NCBI GenBank assembly: GCA_038503035.1
Contig: JAVSML010024260.1
Span: 770,897 to 834,896 of the forward strand
Origin: Crocodylus rhombifer
Taxonomy: Eukaryota > Chordata > Crocodylia > Crocodylidae
Length of the DNA stretch: 64,000 bases
Reading direction: 5' to 3'
Every line of letters begins with the position of its first letter. The stretch's first letter is position 1. The notes beneath the pieces are model-generated. The model worked only from the letters and a program-made list of their open reading frames with translations, ran no database searches and was not told the origin of the DNA. A program made the translations under genes and the position numbers. Below are positions 1-12,586 of the stretch, in pieces.

Positions 1-235
1 CCTTTGAAACCTGCAGCCACAGGGGGCCCCACAGCTAAGGGGCCTCCTGCGTCCAGCTGCTCGCCAGCCTCTCCCCGCCACCAGCTTCACATCCAGCCGT
101 TCACCACCTCCCCCCCACCACTGCCACCGACTTCTTCAAGGCAAGGGGCCCCAAAACTATTACTTGCAGGGGCCCCCAAAAAATTGTTGGCTGGCCCTCC
201 CAGCTTCCCTGCCTGCTTTGGTGAAAAAAACACTG
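1..235. repeat. GC-rich repeat end, cut by window edge
   Basis: A GC-rich block ends abruptly at an AT-rich boundary near 235. It contains two near-copies of a GGGGCCCC-AAAA tract (about 144-156 and 168-183), which resembles the subterminal part of hAT-type elements. The other end lies outside the window, so no family can be assigned. Confidence 0.3.
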
Positions 236-3200
236 CTGCAGCCAAATGTGTACTAGGACTTTCTGTAATAGCTTATTTTATATTGGGAAAGAGTCTTTCT
301 CTGTAATTTAGTTTTGTAGTTTGTTGGCAGTTATTAAAGCAAGCCTTTCTGCTATTAATCAACCAAGTGTTGTGTCAATTCTTAAAGCACTAGGTTTAAA
401 AGCCCACTTTCTAAGTGCAACAAGCTATATTATTTGGTGGATTCTCACTTAACTTTCTGGTAGGAGTTGTAAAAGTTTCTTCTGACCTTTCTGTGTCCTG
501 GTGCTCTGTCTGTCAGCGTTCTTCCTTGCTGTTCACATTTACCATTAATGTATTTCCAAATAACATTTTTACCTTTTTTCACTAAGCCATTATTTAGTCT
601 TTGATTTTTAGGCTACTTTAAAATGCAACTTGACATTTCTTGAAACCCAAAGAGATACTCAGAGTCTCCTTTTGTTCACTTGTATTTCCAGTCTCAATTT
701 GGCAGTAACACAGAATCTAAGCACATATCCCCACAGCAGGAGAGATTCCAATTTTACAATGACATCACAAGAGCCTAGATTTCTTTGCAGAACTGGAGAT
801 GTGCTTATATTGCCTTCACCAGGTTTTAGTGCTCCCTTTTCTTCAGCTTTCATTTTCCTCAGAAAGTAGTCTCTCCTAGATGATTTTTCTTACTTAATAA
901 TCCTGTTTTAGTCTTTTTCCTGGTCTAAAGAAGGTCTCATCATCAAACTGTCATCTTTGTATTTTTTTTTTACATTTATTACAGACTTCAATATTTTTTA
1001 GCTTGCAGTTCTCATGGAGCTTCATTCTTATGTCAAAGTGCAAGGGCAAGCAGTCGGGGCCCTATTTTTATGGAAGCTGCAATATTTTAATGTTTGAGTA
1101 TCACAAAGTGAAAATAACTAATTTAGTTTCACTGAAGTGCAACAAAATACGTAGCAAAAGTACAATAGATTTTAGAAATCATTTCAGTCTTTGACCTTGT
1201 TAGTAACACAAGGAAGACTCTTTTCATCATAATTTTATTTTGCAAGTGTCTCTTTCAAACACAAAATGGAACAACAAACTGAAGTGTGAGTCTCAGTTTT
1301 AAATTTAATAAATAGATTATACAGCTTATTCAAAATGGAATAAGCAAAGTGCCAGGACAAAAGAAAACATAAGACAAATGCAATGTATTTTTTCCAAACT
1401 GGTAATCTAAAAAGGAAACTTTTCTCTCACTTGTTTGCAATCCACATTGGGCACTAGGATTTTTGTTTTAAATATTCAACCTGTCATATTTCATAACAAA
1501 CCATCAATCTTGAAGGCATAGCTTTATATCATATGCCTTGGCTAGTGGTTTTCTGCTACTAGAAGGAGCTGTTAAACTTCCTTCTGCAATCTTAATTTCT
1601 CCTCCTGCCACAAAACTGTCACTACTAGCAGCTGTGTCCATCATTTCATGTAGGGGTTGCTGAGTATGTCATCTATGCCATACCGTTTGCTCAAAGAAAA
1701 ATAGGAGGCAGTGTAAACAGGTTCATTTGTCATTGCTTCAGTCTTTGGTTGCTGCTTATAGTGATGTCTGACAGCTTAATTATTATCAATCAATTTCTAG
1801 CTTTTGTAAGTGGCTGTGTGCAAGCAAGCTGAAGTAGAATAAAATGGAAATGGATGAGATGTAAACCTCTACAACAATAATTTGCAAACCATTTTTGGAA
1901 GGAAGGACAGATGATCTTATTCCTGAAGCAAGCGGGGAGAAGGATAAAGGTCACATATATCTGATAATGCCACAATTAGAAGCAATGACAGAGGTCTCAT
2001 TAAAAATGCATGCAGATTAAAGGAAGGAGAGGGCTATTTTAGTGAGCAGAGAAAACTTAACTTGGTTCAAATGCAGATGCAGCTTACTAAATTTTATCTT
2101 AATGCAAATCGTCATGCCTGAATAGAAACACTTTTACAGTTCTGTACTTTGTCTTCCTCTCTTCTTGCTCGCATGGTCTCCAGTCTTGCATTACTCATCA
2201 CAGAACTGACAACAGTGAAAATTGCCAAAGGGAAAAATAATAAAAGATCAAGTTGTACTCTGGTTTAACAGTTCTCACACATCATAAAGCTGAGGACAAA
2301 ATACAGGGCTTTTTACCAAGTAACTGGGTTTAAACCTATCTTGTTTTCTTTTCACTTTTAACTAACTCCTTTTGTAACCGATATTTCTCTATGTGCCAAC
2401 TGAGCCTTAGATGTATATTCTAATACACTTTGAACACATGCTGAGAGCTCCTATTAAAATCACCAGTAGTTGTTCATATTACATGGAAAACAATTGCTCT
2501 TAGAACAGATGTCCAGAGTTTGAAAATTCTAGAGTTATTTTCCTCAATTTAGAGGCCAAGAAATATGAATAATAAGCTTAGTCTCCATTAATTAATAAGA
2601 CATTTGATATGAAAAGAGCCTTCAAAATGTAAAACTATGTAAGCAAAAAGAGTGGCACTGAATATTCAGTGAAGGAGAACCAGTTCTGAACTTGTTCTGG
2701 TTTTGGACTAGGATGTACAATAGGGGGGTATCTGTTTTTGTATTATGTGTAGCAGACTAATGTGTTCTCTGTATTGGTAGTACTGAAAAAAACATTTTGG
2801 ACTTTGAATGTCTTAAGTTAACTTCTTATTACACCTGTGCAACATGAAGCCAACAGGGCTTAATATAGATGGTAAAAGGAAGAATTTGGCAATTTTGCAA
2901 ATTCTCTTTGCAGCTGAATTTTACATGATGTACTGGACCTTTATAATTATTCACATCATATGTTCTGACTCAGCAGACTTTATTCATCCAAAATTCACAT
3001 TGGTTTCAAGAGGGTAAGTACATGAAGTTTATTTATATATCTGGCTTCCATTTATAGTGGTTTTAATAATATATTTGGTATGCCAAGGATACTGTATTAA
3101 ATATACAATATTCAAGTTCTGCATATAAGGCATTCTGCTGCACAGCTCAGGCTCATTAATTTGGTTAGGCAGGGATTACTTTCCATAGTTTAGAAATTGC

Positions 3201-3761
3201 TGTGTTTTATGAAAGTTGATTTTATTTCCCCTTCTCCCATTGCTTGGACTTGTTTTAAATCATGTATCTCAGTAAACTTTGTCTCCCTTTTATATACATT
3301 TCTGTTCGTGATGCTTTAAGCTATTTCCCTGTCATTAATTAATGAGTTCATCCTCCCCTAATAAAATATTTATTTGATCCAGGCCTTCCCATTTAATCAA
3401 AGTTGATGACATCTCTGCTACTTAAAATCAATCACAGTACATTTCATGACCACAGTATCTTTGGAAAAATATAACTTAAAATAGCCTTTGTCATACTGAC
3501 AATTTAAATACTTCTGTACTGACTGCAGTAGTGTAGGAATGGGTTACACCGGTCAATACAGTCCTTAAATTGTTCAAATTTCCCCAGTTGCTTTAGCAAG
3601 CCCCCCAAAGGGTGGACCCATTGTGGTTCTGCTATGCAAAATGAAGGGAAAGCTAGGAAGTGTCCTATGGTAAGAGGCTTAATATCTCCTGTATGATACT
3701 CTAAAGGCAGCTCTTTCTCCAGAAGCTTTAAAAGGTATGAGCAGTCAGTGGATGTGCAACC
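236..3761. other. AT-rich non-coding DNA, nothing recognised
   Basis: About 3.5 kb with stop codons in all frames and only short chance reading frames. I see no repeat family, splice-flanked coding block or RNA gene here. Confidence 0.6.
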
Positions 3762-3769
3762 ATGCAGAT

Positions 3770-4055
3770 CAGTGCTTCTCAACCTTTTTACACTCCAGGC
3801 ACCACTGAACAGATACAAGGCATCCCTTGGAAAATGCCAGTTCTTGGTTTTCATTTGTTTTTTGACTACAGAAAAATAACAGAGCAATTCTCTTGCAAAG
3901 AACTCAGAAAGACCACAACATGGCAGAACGTTTTTAACAGTATGGATCCCTATTTAAAATCTTTGGGTTTGTTTTGTGAATCATGTTTGCATACCTAACT
4001 GCTAACATTGTGTGGCACCCCACATCATTCTTGAAACCTTGGTTGAGAACTGCTG
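3770..4055. mobile_element. hAT-type MITE (286 bp)
   Basis: The left end is CAGTGCTTCTCAACC and the right end reads GGTTGAGAACTGCTG, an inverted match (CAGCAGTTCTCAACC on the other strand). The flanking 8-mers are ATGCAGAT (3762-3769) and GTGTAGAT (4056-4063), identical at six of eight bases with both differences transitions, as expected for an old 8-bp hAT target-site duplication. No transposase is encoded, so it is non-autonomous. Confidence 0.8.
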
Positions 4056-4195
4056 GTGTAGATTCACTGGCCAAAAATAGGAAGTGCTAATATCATCTTC
4101 ATGCTATGGACTTCATCCTGCAATGACTGCTCAGTTATTGAGTTACTCAACAAGTAAAATAGCTCAGGCAAGATACCATGATAACGTGTTTATAC

Positions 4196-5272
4196 TAGGG
4201 GTGAACCAATAGAGATTTTGGAGGCTAGTACCAACAGCCAATATTTAAGGAGGCATATTGGCCAATACTGATCTAATATTCGATACAGCTGCCTCTAGGT
4301 GGTAAGTCCACTATGGTGGAAAGGGAGGTGGTAGGAAGCGGGATGGTGGGGCAGATCAACATTCTTGTGGTGGGGGGGGCAGGCAGCACCCAGGGAGAGT
4401 GGGGGGAGAGTTGCAGGACAGAGCCACAGCTCATGGGGGCAGGGCAGCTCTCACCTCAACTTGCACCCCAGGAGGGCAGGGGCGGGGGGGCATGTGCCCC
4501 TGGATCTGCATGGGGTGGGGCAGGCAGCAGCTGCGGGGTGGAGCTGGAGCCAGCACTGAACGGGGCTTTTCGTGCCAGGGGCTGGGCTTGGAGCAGGCTC
4601 CAGCAGCACTGGAGGAGGCTGCAGCCACCCCAAATTTCACTGCAGGCCCACTCCCAGCCCCATTCCACTGCCAGCCACTCAACACAGCCCCTGCTGAACA
4701 CCTCTCCTCCACCCAAGTGCTGGGAAAAACCGTAGCTATGCTGAGCCATGGTGTGGAGCTGCGAGCAGAGCTCTGGCAAAATTTGGGGTGGCTGCAGCCT
4801 CCTCCCAGTGCCGGCAGAGTCCATTCCAAGACCAGCCCCCAGCAAGAAAAGCCACACAACACCGGCTACAGCTCCACCCCACAGCTGCAGCCTGCCCTGC
4901 TTCATGCAGATCCAGGGGCACGCACTCCCTCCACCCTCCTGGGGCTCAAGCAGTGGTGGGAGCCACCCCCACCCCACCAGCCATGGCTCTGTCCCATGAA
5001 CCCTCCCTGCCCCCCGGGCAGTACCCCCTCCCTCACCATGGGGGGCATTGATCGGAACCCCCACACCCATTCCCTCCCTCTCCCCTTCCAACTTACCAGC
5101 TGGAGGCAGTTCTCCACGCTGCCGGCTCTGCTCCATGCGGTGCTGCAGCTGCACACAGCACGGGCATTTATCAGCCAAATTACTGGCCCCACAGGGCCAA
5201 TATCTAATATAGACAATTTTCTTCTTATCGGTACTGATCCAATATTGGACTGATGTATTGGTTCACCTCTAG
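4196..5272. mobile_element. Fold-back transposon with GC-rich core
   Basis: The termini are inverted: CTAGGGTGAACCAATA on the left, and CTAGAGGTGAACCAATA on the other strand at the right. Both sides are flanked by a perfect TTTATA (4190-4195, 5273-5278), a candidate 6-bp target-site duplication. The AT-rich ends contain matching inverted AATATTGG/GATC-type words. The GC-rich interior is itself a long imperfect inverted repeat: left arm about 4450-4640, right arm about 4780-4960, sharing blocks such as CCCCTGGATCTGCATG and GGCTGCAGCCACCCCAAAT. Long open frames on both strands are a by-product of this symmetry and GC content. I know no encoded protein; the superfamily is unassigned. Confidence 0.75.
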
Positions 5273-5723
5273 TTTATAGTCCTTCTAGTACCAGAGCTAG
5301 TAGGATTCCATGCCCTGACAAAACATCCGAGCACTTCCTACCTCAGAAAGTACAGTGTTCCCTTGCACCTGGTCCAGAATTTCTCTCCAGGTCAAGATGA
5401 CTGGAATCCAGAAATGTTCCAGAATCAAGTACTGTAGCATGATCCTTGGCATGCCGACGCTGAAGCACAGCACTTACTGTACTTTGCTAAATAACATCTA
5501 ACTTTCTATATGGTCCATAATAGTTTTAAAGTCTTAGGAAAAGATGTTCACTCAGATTATTTATGAATAGTTTATCACTTCTGCAACAAATGATAAAAGC
5601 CTTGGAAATTAATCTAAATCTACAGAATTATGATGTTTGTCAAACCAGAGATTGATTTTTTAGAAGATCACTTTACTTTTATAGCCATGATGGTCCAAAA
5701 ATTATGTGAAGCAAAAATGTTTT

Positions 5724-5812
5724 AGGGTGATATCTTTTATTGGATCAACTACATAGCTGGGATAAAATTAGACAAGCTTTCAAATGCAAAACACTGTTTG
5801 CCAGGTTTCTGA
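5724..5812 (+). repeat. Interspersed repeat R, partial copy
   Basis: It carries the words GATATCTTTTATTGGATCAACT and ACAAGCTTTC with the same order and spacing as the fuller copies at 29821-29970 and 42652-42800. The 5' part is missing or too diverged to see. I do not know the family name. Confidence 0.55.
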
Positions 5813-6127
5813 TCACAGGAACTAGGCACAGCATAATGAAACACAGCAAAAGGGAGGGAGTGGCTGAAAGAAATTCTCAGGAGTAGCAGACACAATTAGC
5901 AGCTGATTAGTGGGAAATCAAGGCCTATTAAAAGGGAGGAGGGTCAACCTCACCTTCCTTGTATAAAAAGAATTCAGGAGTTGGATAAATTATAATGTGC
6001 CATAAACCCAGTATAAGGTTTAGCCCATGGTTCTTAGGCTATGTACTGACAGTCAAAAAGCCTGAGAAGAAATCAATTCAGTCTTCACAGGTTTCTCTAA
6101 GAGGCATAGATTGGATCATTAACAAAC

Positions 6128-7060
6128 AGAGCTCATGTTCACTCTTTGGTGGGGAAAGACAAGCAAATGCATGCTCTGGCTGAGGCCAGAAGGCGAGGGG
6201 CGCTCCCAGTGTACAAGACACTGCCAAGAGGACCCAAGTGCAGCTGAGTGCCAGGCAAAATGGGGGGAAATGGAGCCCCACTGCCCTGGTCTGTCCATCT
6301 GGGGGGAAGCCCCATACCATAGAGGCATTTCCCCATCCCCACCTGACCAGGCCAGGCTGGCTGCATAGCCTTGTCCCTGAGGGTCTCTGCCTCTGACATG
6401 AAGCGAGGAGGGGCGAACTGAAGCCCCCCACTCTGGTCTTGGCCCACTCCAGTTATGGTTTTTCCAGCTGGGAGGTGTGCTCCATGGGGGGAGTTTCCCC
6501 CTCACCCTGCCCTGCTGGGCCTGCTGCACAGCACTGTCCCCCCATGCAAGTTTATATCTCTGACACAGCACTCCCTCCCTGACCTTCAGGAGGGAGTGAG
6601 GGACAAAGTCCCCTGCCCCAGTCTCAGGCCCACTGAACTGAGGGTCTGAAACCGGGATGGGGGCTTTGTTCCCCCATCCCCCCTGCAAGTCAGAAATAGA
6701 GACTCACAGGAAGCAGGGCTGAGCAGCCAGCCTTGTTGTGGGGGTAGGGCGGGGGGTGCCCCCAGCTGAGGAGACCCCAGATCAGAGGAGCTCCACTCCT
6801 CTGCTGCCCCACAGGACTGCCAGGCAGAGGCAGGATGCAGGCCTGTGGTACAAAGGCTTTGCTGCCTCTGCTCTGTGACAACCCGGTGGCAGGGCCCGTC
6901 TGGCTCAGCTGGAGCAGGGGAGCATTGGTGCCAGCTAGCCACCTGCCTTGTGAGGGGAGGGACTAGAGGGGGGCCACAAAACATCCTGGGATGCTGGGGG
7001 ACTGTGATCTTACTTGAGTCGGGAGGGGATCTGGAACAGACTTTTGATAGACCACTCTAA
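6128..7060. repeat. GC-rich block with tandem and inverted units
   Basis: A GC-rich island with clear edges. Two tandem units of about 170-185 bp can be followed (about 6278-6400 and 6432-6570), each running from a CTGGTCT word through a gggg-rich segment to a TCTCTGMCWCTGAC-type end. A related segment in inverted orientation follows from about 6650. Reading frames of up to 189 codons occur on both strands, overlap each other and resemble nothing, so I treat the block as non-coding repeat. Confidence 0.5.
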
Positions 7061-9239
7061 CCTAAGCTGATTAAATCCGATACTAAAACCTTCCACAACT
7101 TAAACCGGGTTCCACCAGTTTGAAACTGGTCTATGTGCACTGAACTTCTGCTCTGTTACAGGTTTAGATTTGTTTTTCTATCATTTATACCAGTTTATGT
7201 ATAATTTCTGTCCTTAGCCTTTTTTCTGTCTAGCAAGCTTATGAATTTTTGTTTCTGTTTGCCTTTAAAGGTGCTAGATAGATTTCCCCAAGAATAATCA
7301 GAGAGGGAGTGGTTCTTCTGTGAGAAATGTGCTCCTAATGCTGTATGTATGTCTCTGTTCTTCATATTTTTTCTGGGAGAGTTCATTGTAGTGCACAGCT
7401 GCTGTTTAGTTTCACTTGCGTGGTTGCCATGAGGGTACTTGGTGCATTGGATCAAGTACATTGATGCTTTTATATGCATGCAGGGGTCACCTCTGTACAG
7501 CATGTGGGAATAGAATGACATTTCCTTTCTTGTAGCCTTTGGAAGTGTGAATTGAAAAGTTAATGATAATGGAGAATAGTCTTACCTGATAAAATGTAAC
7601 TCCTGAATAACCCTTTCCTGTAGGCAGAGGGAGGCAGAGATGGTAGTAATCGTCTTCATGAAGTTGATGTTTGGTTTATTGGCTTTCCCCCTGGTTTTAA
7701 GGCAATGAATATTAGAGCTGGGTCTTGGCATAGCTATATATAACGTGCTTACATACTGTTGTGATGCTGATGTTATGCATGCTTTCTTTCTGATCTTGAA
7801 ATGGATTCCTAGAGATATTAAAGAGTGTGGAAATTATAAACAAATACACACGAGTTGAACACCATACTACACTATCAGTATGTTCAGTTTAGTGTTAAGA
7901 AGAAAGAATGAGCATTTCTATCAAATCTACAGAATCTAAATTTCTTTGCCAAGTGGAGCTGCCTCCTCATTCCTTGACTATGGTTTTAAATGTATTTGTT
8001 TGAATAAGAAAACAAATACATAGATTCCCTACTCACACTCCACTTTCCCCTGGAGTTTATCAAAGACAAAACTGAATGTTTTGTGGGAATCTCTGGTTCT
8101 TGCCCTTCACAAGTATCTTTCTCGTGTTTCTTCATCCTGTCTGAACCAGACTTGCTGTTCAGCAACATTGTGCCCAAGGCCTTGGTTCATAGATAACCCT
8201 GTCAAAACTCTGGCAACATTCTCCAAAACTGCCCTGTGCTCCCACACTGCCAGCTACAGTTTCAGCCATCTCTCGCTCTCCTTCTATATCTCCAACCTGC
8301 TTTACATTCTGCGTCACTGAGCCTTAGCTCTTCACAGCTACTTGCTTCACTGCTTGAGTCAGCACAATCCCAACAGTCTCAAAATCACCAGTGTGACAAT
8401 ATTTTTAAGTCTCCCCATTTTTTTCCTTTCCTTTTTTTTTGTCTTTTTTCCTATTATAAGTGGAAAGGCACAAATTACTTTCTTGAACTGATTTAAAACC
8501 TGATTCTTCACTCTGTGAATTATTCAGGGTTGACTAATGAGAGCAGAGACCAATGCTGTCTAGAGTCACAGTAGATTTAACTTAATGTCGTGGACTGCTC
8601 TGGAGACACATTTGGGAAGCAAATGCCTCTGGTCCTCTGCATCTCCTAATCCCCAAAGACTAGTTTCTAACTTATTCCTTCTGACCATCTGGCTGTGTTT
8701 CAGGAGTTTTAATTTACTTTTGTAATTGGTTAAACTGGAACCTGAATGCAGAAACACACTCAAACTATTTTTGGAGGGGAGCAAGGTCTACATTTTATGA
8801 GTTGAGCCCTTTCCCAGTTTAGTCATAGGGAATATGAATGTGTTAGCAAAGTGTTCCTAAAATAAGTTTCATCTCCACGTAGAGAATTTTAATTTCTTTA
8901 AACATGGTCAAAAAGTCTAATTTCCCACTTCATTGTGTCCCAAAAGCACCTAAAAATCTGTAAATTTTTCGTAATGATTTTAGAAGCCACCTCTGGGCAT
9001 GCACTAATAAACTGATGCAGACAACTAGGGGAATTATCTGGCCATAGAAATTAATTGTAACAGATGCCACATTTTGTGAGTATTTTTGGAATAACATGGA
9101 TAGCCTCTAAAACCCTTCTTCTTTTTGCTCTAAAAGTAGATGACTTCAGTTCTCCCATACCATGACATCTGATGTTTTAAATAGCCTGCTTTTGAACTGT
9201 CACACTGAAGAATAATAATACTTTGTACCAAAAATGTAG
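7061..9239. other. AT-rich non-coding DNA
   Basis: Nothing recognised apart from a short perfect palindrome at 7114-7130 (ACCAGTTT-G-AAACTGGT) near the edge of the preceding GC-rich block, which may belong to that element. Confidence 0.5.
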
Positions 9240-9375
9240 CACATTCCATGTGGAGACCTCAAAGCACTCTAAAATGAAAATAAATCTAAGCACCTGGCAT
9301 TATTGAGAGAGAGTTAGGCATTGTTTTTCTCCTTTTTACTAGTGAGGCAGTTAAAGTATAGGTAGAGATTGGATA
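9240..9375 (+). repeat. Ancient SINE/LINE tail-like repeat
   Basis: The segment reads like the common amniote repeat in which a word near CAAAGCACT is followed by an AT-rich run, then a TTTTACTAGTGAGGCAG word. This matches the 3' half of old MIR/L2/L3-type repeats in my memory. It is heavily diverged and the family is not fixed. Confidence 0.4.
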
Positions 9376-9726
9376 AAATTTGGCTCCATGGATTTTTAAC
9401 TAATACTACTGAGTTAGGATTTCCCTTGCTGATTTACCAGAATTGGGCATAAAATTCAGATATACTGAGTTCCCATAGTTGGCCATATGACTAACCATCA
9501 GTGATTTAAGTAGCTTATATGGTTCTTACATTTCTGCTTTCTGGGGAAAACACTGTAAATGGTAGATTACTGCCAGTGTTGACAAGTTCTAAAATATTTC
9601 CATGGGGACTCTAAATCTTTATAGCTGCCTGCACCATACATTTTTCTCTATAATACTCAAGCAGTCAATCAGCTAATCTAGGTCTTCTAATCAGAGTCTT
9701 ACACACTGTAGTTCAATGTTATAGAT

Positions 9727-9935
9727 CAGTGGTTCCCAAACTCTGATAGATTATGCACCACCAATTTAAAACAATACAACCTTAAGTACCACCAGCAGAT
9801 TTTTCAGTTCAAACTTAAGTACCACCAGCAAATTTTTGTAATATAAAGTAACTATAATAAATCTGTTAACGCATACCACAGACAAGTTGTCTGCATACTA
9901 CTGATGATACGTGTACTACAAATTGGGAAGTGCTG
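9727..9935. mobile_element. hAT-type MITE (209 bp)
   Basis: The ends are CAGTGGTTCCCAA and, on the other strand, CAGCACTTCCCAA. The flanking 8-mers are TTATAGAT (9719-9726) and CTATAGAT (9936-9943), seven of eight identical. Inside, a unit of about 33 bp starting CTTAAGTACCACCAGCA is tandemly duplicated (about 9781-9840). There is no coding capacity. Confidence 0.85.
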
Positions 9936-9943
9936 CTATAGAT

Positions 9944-10637
9944 AGATCTTTTAGGTTGCACTTAGCACTGCAGTATCCAAGTGCCTTCTATTAAACAAAG
10001 TGATTAACATCTGTTGCACGTGGCTCATTCACTTCACTCATCTTCTCACCAGGAGAGAAAAGTGTGCATTTAGTGTTGTAGTTTGGCAGGGATATGTGCT
10101 ATACACAGGTAGACAGATATCATATACACACTGCTTTGTGTTTGTTACAAGATCAAAAAAGCATACCTCATACTTTGAGCAGAATGTGGGGTGCTTCTAG
10201 GGGAGTTCATCTCAGTGTCTCAGCTTCCCCTCCTATCCCACCCCACCCCTGAGAAAGCCACACTAATGACCTTAAGCTTATTTTGAAGAGTTTGATTTTA
10301 TTAGAGAATCACATTTATTGATAATATTCTTCATCCCAAAGATACAGAAAGGGGAGTACAGGTAGACAGTTATAACAAGCCCTGAAAATCAGGGAGTCCC
10401 CCCAAATCAGACCACTCTATATCGTGTTTCCAAAATGGGAGGTAAGTGGTCCCCCTCACTAAGATAAGTGATCCCCCTCACTAAGATGTACTGATCCCCC
10501 GAATTTCTCTCACAGGTTCTGGCAACAAATGATCTCCTACATAGTTTGGGCCTAGGAAACAAAATAGGCACCTAACTGTATTCTTAGGCACCTAATTGCA
10601 TTTTAAAACTCTGGGCTCAAAACCTCCAATTTGTAGT
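9944..10637. other. Non-coding DNA with a short tandem repeat
   Basis: No gene. The only structure is the 22-bp tandem repeat at 10444-10500, listed separately. Confidence 0.5.
10444..10500. repeat. 22-bp tandem repeat, about 2.6 copies
   Basis: Two adjacent 22-mers, AAGTGGTCCCCCTCACTAAGAT-type (10444-10465 and 10466-10487), differ at one base and are followed by a partial third copy ending in ctgatccccc. Confidence 0.85.
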
Positions 10638-10689
10638 GATTGGGAGAGGTCCCAGATAATTGGGAAAGAGCAAATATAGTGCCCAACTT

Positions 10690-11411
10690 GAAGAAAGGGA
10701 AGAAGGGGGATCTATCAACAGGTCAGCCTCACCTCAGTACCCAGAAAAATCAAGGAACAAGTCCTCAAGGAATGCATATCTAAGCACTTGGAGGAGAAGG
10801 GGATTAGGAACAGTTAGCATGGATTCACCAATGGTAAGTCATGCCTAACCAACTTGACTGCCTTCTATGACAAGATGACTGGCTCTGTGGATGCAGGGAG
10901 AGCAGTGATATACCTGACAAGCCAGACTTTTGAAACGGTCTGCCACAACATTCTCACAAGCAAGCTAAGGAAGTGCGGGTTGGATGAACAGACTGGATGG
11001 TAGATAGCTGGATGGAATACTGGCTGGATCACTGGGCTAAAAGTATAGTGATTGGCGGTCTGATGTCTAGTTGGCAGCCAGTATCAAGTGGAGTGCCCCA
11101 GGCGACAGTCCTGGGGGCATTTTTCTTCAATATCTTCATTAAGAATCTGGAAGGTGGGATGGAGTGCACCCTCAGCAAGTTTGTGGATGACACCAATCTG
11201 GATGGAGTAGTAGATACCCTGGAGGGTAGGGCTGGGATTCAGAGAGACCTTGACAAATCAGAGGGTTGGACCACAAGAAATCTCATGAGATTCAATAAGA
11301 ACAAGTGCAAAGTCCTGCACTTAAGATGGAACAATGCTATACACAGGTAGAAGCTGGAGCCCAACTGGCTAAGCAGCACCTCTGCAGAAAAGGACCTGGG
11401 GGTTACAGTGG
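10690..11411 (+). pseudogene. CR1 ORF2 reverse transcriptase remnant
   Basis: From 10997 an open frame of 117 codons covers the CR1 palm: SSGVPQATVLGAFFFNIF (the SGVPQG motif with Gly changed to Ala), then FVDDTN at 11180-11197, which keeps both catalytic aspartates, then NKCKVLHL. Upstream, about 10690-10990, other frames encode the region around the first catalytic Asp, but frameshifts and stops break it. The coding sequence continues past the LTR insert from 12342 (a CVQFWAPHYRKVVDKLERIQWRAT-like stretch broken by stops). In function it would be a target-primed reverse transcriptase; this copy is dead. Confidence 0.85.
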
Positions 11412-12336
11412 TATAAAAGGCTATGGTTGTGCCTTGTCGATTATGCCTGTTAGCAACCCCCATCAGGAAGTTATAGCTCATCTCCAGACTCGCCCACCAT
11501 GGCTTGATGTTAAATTGTAGAATTATTTTGCTGGGGTCCTCCTGCTTTTCTGTGGTGGTAGTGCTGGCCAACCTGGTCCACTTCAACATGTGTGGTAACT
11601 CCTCCCATACCAGCACAGCATGCCGTCTTTACAACAACCAGTCCATCATTCATGTACCCACTCTTCTTGTGTGTGATAGCCCACAGGGGATGGCTCAGTC
11701 TCCTCTGCTGATGGGTGTCATCCTGATTGAAGACCACAGGGCCTATTGGGAGCTCCTCCATCCCTACAAACCTCTGAATCTTTCAGTCAGTCCTTGAGCC
11801 CCGGTTCAGGCTGGGAGTGCTTCAGACTGGACCCAATCTCTCAGCTGGTGTTGGAGTGCTTGCTTAAAGTCTTCTTGCTCAGGATTCTTAAAAGTGCATT
11901 TGCAATAAATAAACAAAAATGCGGACAGAATTGCTGCCCCTCACCAGTTCTCGGTGCTCACTCAGCTCCTCGTTCAGGACAACTCACTCTCTTGCTTGTA
12001 CTGCTCTTATGTCCACCTCTGTAGTGCTCCAGCTGGCCAGGGCTGGGTACTTCCAGTGCAGCCATGTTCTCAACTCCTGCAGGTGAGGGGAGATCTTCTA
12101 GCTGGAAGCCAGAACTCTCAGGGTTCCCCAGTGTTAGTTAAAAATGAGGATGGTTGTGCTTCAGTAGGGCCAGGAATGATGTCAGCCCCCATCCCCCACT
12201 GCAGAGGGGAAAAGGACCTGCTCTGTACCTGCTTGAGTAGTTACCCCGCATGACTGGCAGGCTCTGGTGTTTGCTCCAGTAAGGGTGAGAGTGTGAGCAA
12301 TCTTGTTCCCTTCCCTTTCTCCCTTCCCCTGTTACA
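11412..12336. mobile_element. Candidate solo LTR (925 bp) inside CR1
   Basis: The insert is flanked by a perfect 5-bp direct repeat AGTGG (11407-11411 and 12337-12341), and the CR1 sequence reads through when one copy and the insert are removed. The right end is TGTTACA; the left end is TATAAAA, a decayed inverted partner (five of seven bases match TGTAACA). A 5-bp duplication with TG..CA-type ends is typical of a retroviral-type LTR. On the minus strand the element would start TGTAACAGGGGAAGGGAG. AATAAA occurs near 11905 on the plus strand. Orientation is unresolved, and no second LTR or coding interior is present. Confidence 0.6.
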
Positions 12337-12586
12337 AGTGGACAATAAGCTAACTATGAGCCAAAAGTGTACCCTTATGAATAAGATTAATAGCATATTT
12401 GGTTGCATTAGTAGGAGTGTTGCCAGCAGATCAAGGAAGTGACTATTCCCCTCCATTCGGTGCTAGTGAGGCCCTATCTGGAGTGGTGTGTCCAGTTTTG
12501 AGCCCCCCACTACAGAAAGGTTGTGGACAAATTAGAGAGAATCCAGTGGAGGGCAACAAACATGTTTCAAGGGCTGGAGAAAATGA

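Noticed and set aside
3504..3887. 127-codon minus-strand frame
   Set aside because: It runs across the boundary of the hAT MITE at 3770 and into unrelated flanking DNA, so it is not a conserved gene.
4399..5253. Open frames of 284 (plus) and 240 (minus) codons
   Set aside because: They lie on both strands of the GC-rich palindromic core of a fold-back element, use Pro/Ser/Ala/Gly-rich low-complexity sequence and match no family. Stop-free length is explained by GC content and symmetry.
6119..6688. 189-codon minus-strand frame
   Set aside because: Overlaps other frames in a GC-rich tandem repeat; no recognisable domain.
10444..10500. Possible CRISPR-like or regulatory array
   Set aside because: Only two and a half directly adjacent units without spacers, in a vertebrate context; a simple tandem repeat.
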